Shown in pieces: positions 1 to 5,015 of a stretch of 5,015 nt of DNA. Numbering within the stretch: position 1 is the stretch's first letter; each line of letters begins with the position of its first letter. The notes beneath the pieces were generated by a model. The model saw only the letters and a list, made by a program, of their open reading frames with translations. It did no database searches and was not told the origin of the DNA. This DNA comes from Muribaculaceae bacterium (GTDB taxonomy: Bacteria > Bacteroidota > Bacteroidia > Bacteroidales > Muribaculaceae): the NCBI GenBank assembly GCA_017619255.1, contig JAFZSS010000126.1, forward strand, positions 1 to 5,015, given 5' to 3'. The position numbers and the translations under genes are program-made.

Positions 1-1
1 A

Positions 2-784
2 CTTGGCGCCTCGCCCACCGCGCTCGACATCTCGTCGCTGCCGCCTGGCTTGCACTGGTTCTCCATGCGCGTGAAGGACAGCCAAGGGGTGTGGAGTCCC
101 ACGATCTTCAAGGCGTTTGTCATCCCTCATGAGTTCAATGACCCCACCGCCACGGCGCTCCAGGGCGGAGAGTATTGGCTTGACTTCAACTTTGCCGAGC
201 GCCAGGCCATCAGTGCTTCGCCGGCCACGCTCGACATATCGTCGCTGCCGGCAGGCCTGCACTGGTTCACGATGCGCGTGAAGGACGACTTGGGCGTGTG
301 GAGTCCCGCGATGACCAAGGCGTTCATCATCCCCCATGAGGTTGACAACAGCACCGCCACGACGATACAGCGTCGTGAGGTGTGGTTTGACAACAATGTC
401 GACGAGCGCCAGACTATCGGCGAAGCGCCCGTCATGCTCGACATCTCGTCGCTGCCAGCCGGTCTGCACAGCCTGACCATCCGCGTCCAGGATGACCTGG
501 GCTTGTGGAGTTCGCAAAAAACCAAGTTCTTCATTAAACCACACGAAGTGGTGGTCGAGGATGTGGAACTTGTGCGCTATTGTTACTGGTTTGATGACGA
601 TGTGGAGCATCTGTTTGTCTGCGACCTTCCTGTCAGCGGCAAGACGGTGTCTGGAGTGATTGCGCTTGACCTGAACACGCTGCCGAGCGGCCGTCATACC
701 ATCTCGTGGATGATAGGCGACAGCAAGGGGGCCTGGGCAAACTATAACGGCGAGGTGAACACGATGTCGTTCAACAACTCCCGC
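2..784 (+). repeat. Tandem coding repeats, about 207 bp per unit
   Basis: The codons for LDISSLP start at 23, 230 and 437, exactly 207 bp (69 codons) apart. A divergent fourth copy (LDLNTLP) starts at 665, 228 bp later. Using the aromatic-Trp motif as boundary, the units are 2-169 (partial), 170-376, 377-580 and 581-784. The first three are close at both DNA and protein level. The fourth is diverged, carries extra residues before its LDLNTLP motif, has cysteines, and lacks the WSP...TK segment. The number of units upstream of the window is unknown. Confidence 0.9.
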
Positions 785-967
785 GGTGATGTGAACAGCG
801 ACGGCAAGGTTGACATCACTGATGCGACCATGCTTATTAACTACCTGCTTAGCAGTGATCCCACCGGCATTGACATGGACAACGCCAACTGCGATTTACA
901 AGGCACTGTTGACATCACTGATGCCACGACTCTGATCAACTATCTGTTGAACAGCAAGTGGCCTTGA
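2..967 (+). CDS. Repeat protein with C-terminal dockerin-like domain (5' end missing)
   Basis: This is the C-terminal 321 residues of a larger protein; the frame is open to the left edge, so the first internal ATG at 50 is not the true start. Residues 1-261 contain about four tandem units. Each runs from an aromatic-Trp-acidic start, through LDISSLPAGLH, to R-V-x-D-x-x-G-x-W-S and ends near F-I-x-P-H-E. The last 60 residues (262-321) form a type I dockerin-like pair: DVNSDGKVDITD at 263-274 and a second loop ending GTVDITD at 301-307, each followed by a helix of the form ATxLINYLL. Such dockerin modules bind calcium and are common at the ends of large secreted or surface Bacteroidales proteins. 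The units could be small beta-sandwich modules, which is inference from the alternating hydrophobic pattern. No catalytic domain is visible and the exact function is unknown. The gene ends in two consecutive in-frame stops (TGATGA) and is followed by its own terminator, so it is not part of the downstream operon. Confidence 0.85.
   Translation, partial: LGASPTALDISSLPPGLHWFSMRVKDSQGVWSPTIFKAFVIPHEFNDPTATALQGGEYWLDFNFAERQAISASPATLDISSLPAGLHWFTMRVKDDLGVWSPAMTKAFIIPHEVDNSTATTIQRREVWFDNNVDERQTIGEAPVMLDISSLPAGLHSLTIRVQDDLGLWSSQKTKFFIKPHEVVVEDVELVRYCYWFDDDVEHLFVCDLPVSGKTVSGVIALDLNTLPSGRHTISWMIGDSKGAWANYNGEVNTMSFNNSRGDVNSDGKVDITDATMLINYLLSSDPTGIDMDNANCDLQGTVDITDATTLINYLLNSKWP
785..964 (+). other. 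Dockerin-like type I domain (two calcium-loop repeats)
   Basis: There are two repeats 99 bp apart, sharing an identical 17-bp stretch at 809-825 and 908-924 (coding VDITDA). Loop 1 has the canonical ligands D263, N265, D267, D271 and D274 (window residue numbering). Loop 2 is degenerate: by alignment N296, D298, Q300, D304 and D307, with Gln where Asp or Asn is usual. The domain sits at the extreme C terminus, the normal place for dockerins. In Bacteroidales such modules are mostly not part of true cellulosomes, and the partner cannot be read from this window. Confidence 0.85.
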
Positions 968-991
968 TGAGTTTCTCGCTAAGTTTTAGAT

Positions 992-1012
992 ATTAAATTA
1001 CGCGAATTTAAT
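992..1012. repeat. Perfect AT-rich inverted repeat
   Basis: ATTAAATT at 992-999 and AATTTAAT at 1005-1012 are perfect reverse complements around a 5-base loop, ACGCG. It lies between the double stop of the repeat protein and the GC-rich terminator, 7 bases before the latter. It could be an RNA hairpin assisting 3'-end formation or a DNA-binding palindrome. Neither role can be decided from sequence alone. Confidence 0.6.
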
Positions 1013-1019
1013 GGATTGT

Positions 1020-1065
1020 GGCTGGCGCGCTCACACTAAGAGCGCGCCAGCCTGTTTATGGTTTT
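1020..1065 (+). terminator. Strong hairpin terminator of the repeat-protein gene
   Basis: GGCTGGCGCGCTC (1020-1032) pairs perfectly with GAGCGCGCCAGCC (1040-1052), giving a 13-bp, very GC-rich stem with a 7-base loop (ACACTAA). The sequence after it, TGTTTATGGTTTTG, is T-rich but interrupted, so the U tract is weaker than in a classical intrinsic terminator. It lies 52 bases after the double stop at 965-970. No matching T tract is seen for the minus strand, so it probably acts in one direction. Confidence 0.85.
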
Positions 1066-1171
1066 GTCCTGGTTTCGCTCGAGATTCTTGTGGTAAAAGC
1101 GGCCCGAAATTGCTAAATAATGTTAAATTTCGTGAAAGAATGTGTGGTTTTATGGGGCATTTTACATTATA
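1066..1171. other. AT-rich intergenic stretch with one imperfect palindrome
   Basis: No plausible gene lies here. The only structure seen is an inverted repeat, CGAAATT (1105-1111) with AATTTCG (1126-1132), extended inward by TAA/TTA after a two-base bulge. It ends 39 bases upstream of the TATTG of the rimP promoter, so it could be an upstream regulator site or an incidental AT-rich palindrome. No second convincing promoter was found. Confidence 0.4.
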
Positions 1172-1204
1172 TATTGCGTGAATGGCGGAAAAGGAGTACT
1201 TTTG
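1172..1204 (+). promoter_or_regulatory. Bacteroidetes-type promoter for rimP-nusA-infB
   Basis: The -7 element TACTTTTG (1197-1204) matches the Bacteroidetes primary sigma consensus TAnnTTTG exactly. The -33 element TTG (1174-1176, in TATTG) is separated from it by 20 bp, within the usual spacing. Transcription is expected to start around 1208-1212, giving a leader of about 100 bases before rimP. No other site in the intergenic region fits as well. Confidence 0.85.
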
Positions 1205-1219
1205 CGCCAGCATTCGTGA

Positions 1220-1256
1220 GAGGGGGCAATCGGGCTTCCTCGTTTTTATTATAATT
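1220..1256 (+). promoter_or_regulatory. Leader hairpin plus T-rich run: possible attenuator
   Basis: GAGGGGGC (1220-1227) can pair with GCTTCCTC (1234-1241). This gives an 8-bp stem, two pairs being G-U, with a 6-base loop (AATCGG). It is followed directly by GTTTTTATTATAATTT. That is the layout of an intrinsic terminator, placed about 10 bases after the predicted transcription start and 70 bases before rimP. It may reduce read-through into the operon. Enterobacterial nusA operons also have leader termination sites, but no homology to those is implied. An alternative is a simple 5' stabilising hairpin. Confidence 0.5.
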
Positions 1257-1274
1257 TGCTTTAAGCTGACAATA

Positions 1275-1298
1275 ATGCGAGTGCCAAATGAATACTAA
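1275..1298 (+). other. Possible 7-codon upstream ORF 1 in the rimP leader
   Basis: ATG at 1275 opens a frame coding MRVPNEY and ends at TAA 1296-1298. It is in the same frame as rimP but separated from it by the stop. There is no Shine-Dalgarno sequence, which is normal here and cannot argue either way. It overlaps upstream ORF 2 in another frame. It may be chance in a short AT-rich stretch. Confidence 0.2.
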
Positions 1299-1311
1299 AA
1301 AATTGAACTGA
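1288..1311 (+). other. Possible 7-codon upstream ORF 2 overlapping the rimP start
   Basis: ATG at 1288 codes MNTKKLN and stops at TGA 1309-1311. Its last base is the A of the rimP ATG, giving the TGATG arrangement typical of termination-reinitiation coupling. The A-rich context before and inside the frame suits initiation in Bacteroidetes, which relies on unstructured A-rich leaders rather than on Shine-Dalgarno pairing. Translation is unproven. Confidence 0.35.
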
Positions 1312-1775
1312 TGATCGACAAGACAGAACTTGAACGAGTGATTAACGAGGCCCTTGAGGGCACCAAGATGTACCTGGTCACGCTGAAGGTGAGCAAGGAC
1401 AACATCATCGACGTGGCTCTCGACAGCGACGAGGACATTACCATCGACGACTGTGTGGCTGTCAACGATGCGGTGCTCGCCGCGTTTGACCGTGACGACG
1501 AGGACTACGAGCTGACCGTGGGTTCCTATGGCATCACCTCACCGTTGCTGTTGCCTCGCCAGTACAGGAAGAACATCGGCTATGAGGTCGAGGTGCTGAC
1601 CGGCGACGGCCGCAAACTCAAAGGCGTGCTTGCCGATGCCGACGACGAAGGCTTTGTGCTGACGATGACCGTGAAGAAGAAACTCGAGGGCAAGAAGCGT
1701 CCCGAGATGGTCGAGGAGCAGGAGCGTTTCAATTACAGTGACATTAAACAAACAAAAAATATCATCAAAATTTAG
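1311..1775 (+). CDS. rimP: Ribosome maturation factor RimP
   Basis: This 154-residue protein matches the normal length of RimP (about 150 residues), a cytoplasmic factor that binds the 30S subunit and is needed for its late maturation. The N-terminal alpha/beta domain (about 1-83) contains the I-x-I-D-D-C segment at 43-48 and the D-Y-E-L-T-V-G-S motif at 65-72. The C-terminal SH3-like beta-barrel (about 84-154) includes VEVLTGDGRKLKGVLADAD. The region that reads SSPGLDRPL in many proteobacterial RimPs is GSYGITSPL here; a relaxed form of this motif is usual in Bacteroidetes. The ATG at 1311 is chosen because upstream in-frame codons reach a stop at 1296 with no other ATG between, and MIDKT fits the family N terminus. 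It is first in the operon with nusA and infB, the classic order for this gene. There is no Shine-Dalgarno sequence. Confidence 0.95.
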   Translation: MIDKTELERVINEALEGTKMYLVTLKVSKDNIIDVALDSDEDITIDDCVAVNDAVLAAFDRDDEDYELTVGSYGITSPLLLPRQYRKNIGYEVEVLTGDGRKLKGVLADADDEGFVLTMTVKKKLEGKKRPEMVEEQERFNYSDIKQTKNIIKI

Positions 1776-1812
1776 CTATTAGCTTTTAGCGTTTAGCTAT
1801 TAGCTTGAGGCT
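1771..1812. repeat. Heptanucleotide tandem array between rimP and nusA
   Basis: Six consecutive heptamers are visible: TTTAGCT, ATTAGCT, TTTAGCG, TTTAGCT, ATTAGCT and a decayed TGAGGCT. The consensus is (T/A)TTAGC(T/G). As a result a 15-base direct repeat, TTTAGCTATTAGCTT, occurs at 1771-1785 and 1792-1806, offset by 21. The array begins inside the last codon of rimP and supplies its TAG stop (1773-1775). The AGCT cores are self-complementary and could form weak alternative pairings in the mRNA. Confidence 0.85.
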
Positions 1813-1836
1813 GAAGATAGAAAGACTAACAACATT

Positions 1837-3093
1837 ATGGCTAAAAGAGAAGAAGCGGTTAACATGACCGCGCAGTTTGCCGAGTTTAAGGAACTCAAGG
1901 ACATCGACAAGACCACACTTATCAGCGTGCTCGAGGAGTCATTCCGCAGCGTACTGTCCAAGATGTTTGGTAACGACGATAACTTCGATGTGATTGTCAA
2001 CCCCGACAAGGGCGACTGTGAGATTTATCAGAATCTTGAGGTCGTTAACGACGGTGAGGTTGAGAATCCCAACAAGCAGATCTCGCTGAGCGAGGCTCAG
2101 GCCGATGATGACCCTGACTGCGAGGTGGGTGAGGAGCATACCCGCAAGATCGACTTTGCCAAGTTTGGCCGCCGTGCTATTCTGAATCTGCGCCAGACCC
2201 TGGCCAGCAAGATTCTTGAGCTGCAGAAGGAAGCCATCTACAACAAATTCAGGGGCCTTGAGGGCCAGCTCGTTGCCGGCGAGGTCTATCAGGTGTGGAA
2301 GCGTGAGGTACTGCTGCTCGACGAGGACAAGAACGAGTTGCTGTTGCCGAAGGATCAGCAGATTCCCACCGACATCTACCGCAAGGGCGATATCGTGCGC
2401 GCCGTCATCGAGAAGGTGGACAACGAGAACAACAACCCCAAGGTGATCGTTTCCCGCACGAGCGAGAACTTCCTGCGTCGCTTGTTCGAGCAGGAAGTGC
2501 CCGAGATTCACGACGGCCTGATCGTGATTCGTGCCGTTGCCCGCATCCCGGGCGAGCGCGCCAAGATTGCCGTCGAGAGCTATGACGACCGCATCGACCC
2601 CGTGGGTGCCTGTGTGGGCGTCAAGGGAGCCCGCATCCATGGCATCGTTCGCGAGTTGCGCAACGAGAATATCGATGTGATCAACTATACCACCAATGCC
2701 CAGTTGCTCATCCAGCGCGCGTTAAGTCCTGCCAAGATTTCCTCGCTGCGTCTGGACACCGAGAACAAGCATGCCGAGGTGTTCCTGCGTCCCGAGGAGG
2801 TGTCGCTGGCTATCGGTAAGGGCGGCTTGAACATCAAGTTGGCGAGCATCCTGACCGGCTACAGCATCGATGTTTACCGTGATGTGGAAACCGAGGGTGA
2901 GGAAGACATCTACCTGGATGAGTTCAAGGATGAGTTTGACGAGTGGATCATCGAGGCCGTCAAGAATGTGGGCCTCGCCACGGCCAAGTCGGTGCTGCGC
3001 ACTCCGCGTGAGGACCTGATTGAAAAGACTGACCTTGAAGAGGACACCATCGACCATCTGCTCGAAGTGCTCCGAGCCGAGTTTGAAGATTGA
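1837..3093 (+). CDS. nusA: Transcription termination/antitermination factor NusA
   Basis: This 418-residue protein binds RNA polymerase and nascent RNA and modulates pausing, hairpin-dependent termination and antitermination. The order of domains is: N-terminal polymerase-binding domain (about 1-135, with an acidic insertion at 70-102 and the conserved FAKFGRRAILNLRQTLASKI at 107-126); S1 domain (about 142-206); KH1 with GVKG at 261-264; KH2 with GKGG at 327-330; an acidic linker (348-369); and one helix-hairpin-helix-like C-terminal segment (370-418). It is longer than the Thermotoga and Bacillus types but lacks the two full acidic repeats of E. coli NusA, as expected for Bacteroidetes. ATG 1837 gives MAKREE, the family-like N terminus; the next in-frame ATG at 1864 would cut into the first helix. 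It lies 61 bases after rimP and 118 before infB and ends in TGATGA. No Shine-Dalgarno sequence is evident. Confidence 0.96.
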   Translation: MAKREEAVNMTAQFAEFKELKDIDKTTLISVLEESFRSVLSKMFGNDDNFDVIVNPDKGDCEIYQNLEVVNDGEVENPNKQISLSEAQADDDPDCEVGEEHTRKIDFAKFGRRAILNLRQTLASKILELQKEAIYNKFRGLEGQLVAGEVYQVWKREVLLLDEDKNELLLPKDQQIPTDIYRKGDIVRAVIEKVDNENNNPKVIVSRTSENFLRRLFEQEVPEIHDGLIVIRAVARIPGERAKIAVESYDDRIDPVGACVGVKGARIHGIVRELRNENIDVINYTTNAQLLIQRALSPAKISSLRLDTENKHAEVFLRPEEVSLAIGKGGLNIKLASILTGYSIDVYRDVETEGEEDIYLDEFKDEFDEWIIEAVKNVGLATAKSVLRTPREDLIEKTDLEEDTIDHLLEVLRAEFED

Positions 3094-3120
3094 TGACAAC
3101 CTGCTGTCACACGAACCGAT

Positions 3121-3151
3121 TTAAGAAAATCCAATAGTATTCACTTCTTAA
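3121..3151. repeat. AT-rich inverted repeat downstream of nusA
   Basis: TTAAGAA (3121-3127) and TTCTTAA (3145-3151) are perfect reverse complements separated by 17 bases. The stem is AT-rich and the loop long, so an RNA hairpin would be weak. There is no T tract after it, which argues against a terminator and for continued transcription into infB. Confidence 0.4.
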
Positions 3152-3166
3152 TACAGCAAAATATAA

Positions 3167-3193
3167 TAGCCGGGTGCATGTTGCCAACGGCTA
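3167..3193 (+). promoter_or_regulatory. Hairpin in the infB leader
   Basis: TAGCCG (3167-3172) pairs perfectly with CGGCTA (3188-3193). An inner GGT/GCC stem (3173-3175 with 3183-3185) stacks on it after a two-base AA bulge, leaving loop GCATGTT. The structure ends 18 bases before the infB ATG and is not followed by a T run, so it is not an intrinsic terminator. It could be a processing site, a stability element or a translational control element. No Bacteroidetes-type promoter (TAnnTTTG) was found in this 118-base gap, so infB most likely depends on the rimP promoter. Confidence 0.5.
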
Positions 3194-3211
3194 ACCGATA
3201 AAAGACAATAT

Positions 3212-5015
3212 ATGGCGATAAAGATCAGTAAAGTCATCGCAGATTTAAATGTGGGTAGGCAAACCATCGAGGAGTTCCTGCACAAGAAAGGCATTGAAAT
3301 CGACGCCAGCATCAATGCGCGCATCCAGGACGATGTCTATGAGATGCTCATCAAGGAATTCAAACCCGACATGGACCTCAAGTCCAAGTCGGACAAGATG
3401 GCCAATGAGCGTCAGAAGGAGAAAGCCAAGCAGAGCGCTGCCGCCAAGGAGTCGCATGAGATCAAGACCGTGATTCCCGGGCAGAAGCCCAAGGTGCTGG
3501 GTAAGATCGACCTGGACGCTACTAATAAGCCTAAGACTGCCGCCCCTGCAGAGTCTGAATCCAAGAAGAAGGAAAAGCCGGCGAAAAAGACCGAGGCTGC
3601 GCCCGTTGAGGAGAAGAAGGCCGAGGCATCTGCTGCCCAGCCCGTCGAGGCCCAGGAACCCGTCAAGGAGCAAGTAACGACAACCACCCCCGAGGCCGCA
3701 CAGCCTGTCGAGGATGTTGCCGCTCCCGCCACTGCCGAGAAACAGGAGGAGCCCGATGTGTTCAAGCCTGTTGCGGAAACCGTTGGCGGTCCGCAGCTCA
3801 AGGTGGTGGGCAAGGTGGACTTGACCTCGCTCAACCAGCAGACGCGTCCCCGCAAGAAGAGCAAAGAGGAGAAACGCAACGAGCGTATCGCCAAGGCTCA
3901 GGCCGAGGGTGGCGGCAAGCGCAAGCGCAAACGCATCGGCAAGGAGAAGGTCGATATCGAGAGCGCCGGCAACCAGCCTGCAGCCCAGCAGGGCGGCAAG
4001 TCCCGTGGCGGCAACAAGGACGACCAGGGCGGCAAGCGCGGCAAGGATAAGAACAAGAACCGCAAGCCCTTCAGGCCCGAGGTCAGCGAGGAGGATGTAC
4101 AGCGCCAGATGAAGGAGACGCTGGCCCGCCTCACCGCCAAGAGCGGCAAGAAGGCCGCCGCAGCCCGCCGTCGTGAAAAGCGCGAGGAACATCGAGAAGA
4201 GGCCCGCGAGGAAGCCGCACTGGCAGCAGCACAGAGCAAGATTCTGAAGCTCACCGAGTTTGTGACAGCCAATGACTTGGCTATCATGATGAATGTGCCC
4301 ATCAACAAGGTTATCGCCACTTGTATGAACTTGGGTGTGATGGTGAGCATTAATCAGCGTCTGGATGCTGAGACTATCAACATTGTGGCCGATGAGTTCG
4401 GCTTCAAGACCGAATACACCAGTGCCGAGGTTGCCGAGGCTATCAGTGAGGAAGCCGATGATCCCGCCGATCTCGTACAGCGTCCTCCCGTGGTGACCGT
4501 CATGGGTCATGTGGACCACGGTAAGACCTCGTTGCTGGACTACATCCGCAACTCCAATGTGATTGCCGGTGAGGCTGGTGGTATCACGCAGCACATCGGT
4601 GCCTATAATGTGAAGCTGCCCAACGGCCGTCGCATCACCTTCCTGGATACCCCTGGTCATGAAGCGTTTACCGCTATGCGTGCCCGTGGTGCCAAGGTGA
4701 CCGACATCGTTATCGTCATTGTCGCTGCCGATGACAGCGTCATGCCGCAGACCGTCGAGGCGTTAAACCACGCGTCGGCAGCCGGCGTGCCCATCATCTT
4801 CGCCATCAACAAGATTGATAAGCCCGGTGCCAATCCTGAGAAGATTAAGGAAGAGCTGGCCAATATGAACTACCTGGTTGAGGACTGGGGCGGCAAGTAC
4901 CAGAGTCAGGATATCTCGGCCAAGAAGGGCATCGGCGTGAACGAACTCATGGAGAAGGTGCTGCTCGAGGCTGACATGCTCGACCTCAAGGCGAACCCCA
5001 ACCGCAAGGCCACAG
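3212..5015 (+). CDS. infB: Translation initiation factor IF2 (3' end missing)
   Basis: I translated 601 uninterrupted codons from ATG 3212 to the right edge. IF2 is the GTPase that brings initiator tRNA to the 30S subunit and promotes subunit joining. Residues 1 to about 52 ([15 protein letters not shown]...) are an IF2 N-terminal domain. A long charged, Ala/Lys/Glu/Pro-rich linker follows (about 60-335). A second IF2_N-like domain is at about 343-405, and then the GTPase domain with G1 GHVDHGKT (432-439), G2 Thr459 in [10 protein letters not shown] (456-465), G3 DTPGH (479-483), G4 NKID (533-536) and G5 SAK (569-571). All GTP-binding residues are intact. Bacteroidetes IF2 is usually around 900-1000 residues, so roughly a third lies beyond the window (the beta-barrel and C1/C2 domains). 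The start gives the normal family N terminus; no Shine-Dalgarno sequence is seen (AAAGACAATAT precedes it). A reverse-strand open frame covering much of the linker is a codon-bias shadow. Confidence 0.97.
   Translation, partial: MAIKISKVIADLNVGRQTIEEFLHKKGIEIDASINARIQDDVYEMLIKEFKPDMDLKSKSDKMANERQKEKAKQSAAAKESHEIKTVIPGQKPKVLGKIDLDATNKPKTAAPAESESKKKEKPAKKTEAAPVEEKKAEASAAQPVEAQEPVKEQVTTTTPEAAQPVEDVAAPATAEKQEEPDVFKPVAETVGGPQLKVVGKVDLTSLNQQTRPRKKSKEEKRNERIAKAQAEGGGKRKRKRIGKEKVDIESAGNQPAAQQGGKSRGGNKDDQGGKRGKDKNKNRKPFRPEVSEEDVQRQMKETLARLTAKSGKKAAAARRREKREEHREEAREEAALAAAQSKILKLTEFVTANDLAIMMNVPINKVIATCMNLGVMVSINQRLDAETINIVADEFGFKTEYTSAEVAEAISEEADDPADLVQRPPVVTVMGHVDHGKTSLLDYIRNSNVIAGEAGGITQHIGAYNVKLPNGRRITFLDTPGHEAFTAMRARGAKVTDIVIVIVAADDSVMPQTVEALNHASAAGVPIIFAINKIDKPGANPEKIKEELANMNYLVEDWGGKYQSQDISAKKGIGVNELMEKVLLEADMLDLKANPNRKAT

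Noticed and set aside
50..52. ATG at 50 as the start of the dockerin protein
   Set aside because: The same frame is open to base 2 and already reads the repeat motif LDISSLPPGLHWF before this ATG, so the gene enters from the left edge.
127..534. A 135-codon minus-strand frame opposite the tandem repeats
   Set aside because: Its internal repetition simply mirrors the 207-bp repeats of the plus-strand gene.
1031..1213. A 60-codon minus-strand frame in the intergenic region
   Set aside because: It covers the GC-rich terminator stem and the operon promoter. Its product resembles no family I know, and no promoter was seen for it.
965..1310. tRNA, small RNA gene or CRISPR repeat in the long intergenic region
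   Set aside because: No cloverleaf, no T-loop GTTCRA signature with matching arms and no regularly spaced repeats were seen. The E. coli-type tRNA upstream of rimP is absent.
1939..2640. A 233-codon open frame on the minus strand opposite nusA
   Set aside because: The plus strand codes conserved NusA S1 and KH domains. The reverse product is a Leu/Val/Asp-rich string with no recognisable domain, a codon-bias shadow.
3094..3211. Separate promoter for infB
   Set aside because: No TAnnTTTG element with a TTG 19-21 bases upstream was found in the gap.
3245..4660. A 471-codon open frame on the minus strand opposite infB
   Set aside because: It is a shadow of infB: the plus strand codes IF2 with intact N-terminal and GTPase motifs across the same span. 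The reverse product is Leu/Gly/Ala-rich low complexity, as expected from reading GAG, AAG and GCC codons backwards.

Overview
The window looks like chromosomal DNA from a Bacteroidales bacterium, probably of the Muribaculaceae/Prevotellaceae type. The evidence is the close Bacteroidetes-style RimP, NusA and IF2 sequences, a textbook Bacteroidetes promoter (-33 TTG, 20-bp spacer, -7 TACTTTTG), start codons without Shine-Dalgarno sequences, and a repeat-containing protein ending in a dockerin-like domain. All genes lie on the plus strand. The genus assignment is inference.

Region 1 (2-967) is the 3' end of a gene for a repeat protein. It has about four tandem units of 68-76 residues (two exact 207-bp steps) followed by a 60-residue type I dockerin-like domain. 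It ends in a double stop and is followed by an AT-rich perfect inverted repeat and then a strong GC-rich hairpin terminator (1020-1052). This cuts it off from the next transcription unit.

Region 2 (about 1053-1310) is an AT-rich intergenic stretch holding the operon promoter (1172-1204). Just after the expected transcription start there is a hairpin followed by a T-rich run that resembles an intrinsic terminator or attenuator. Two tiny upstream reading frames follow, and the stop of the second overlaps the rimP start as TGATG.

Region 3 (1311-5015) is the conserved transcription/translation operon rimP-nusA-infB: a 30S maturation factor, a transcription elongation/termination factor, and translation initiation factor IF2. 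infB runs off the right edge after 601 codons. The rimP-nusA gap is an array of heptamers of the form (T/A)TTAGC(T/G) that begins inside the rimP stop region. The nusA-infB gap has two inverted repeats, one of them 18 bases before the infB start.

The protein content of the operon is ordinary. The parts worth a second look are non-coding: the leader hairpin with its uORFs, the heptamer array, and the infB leader hairpin. I see no mobile element, CRISPR array, tRNA, rRNA or defence system, and no convincing new multi-gene system.
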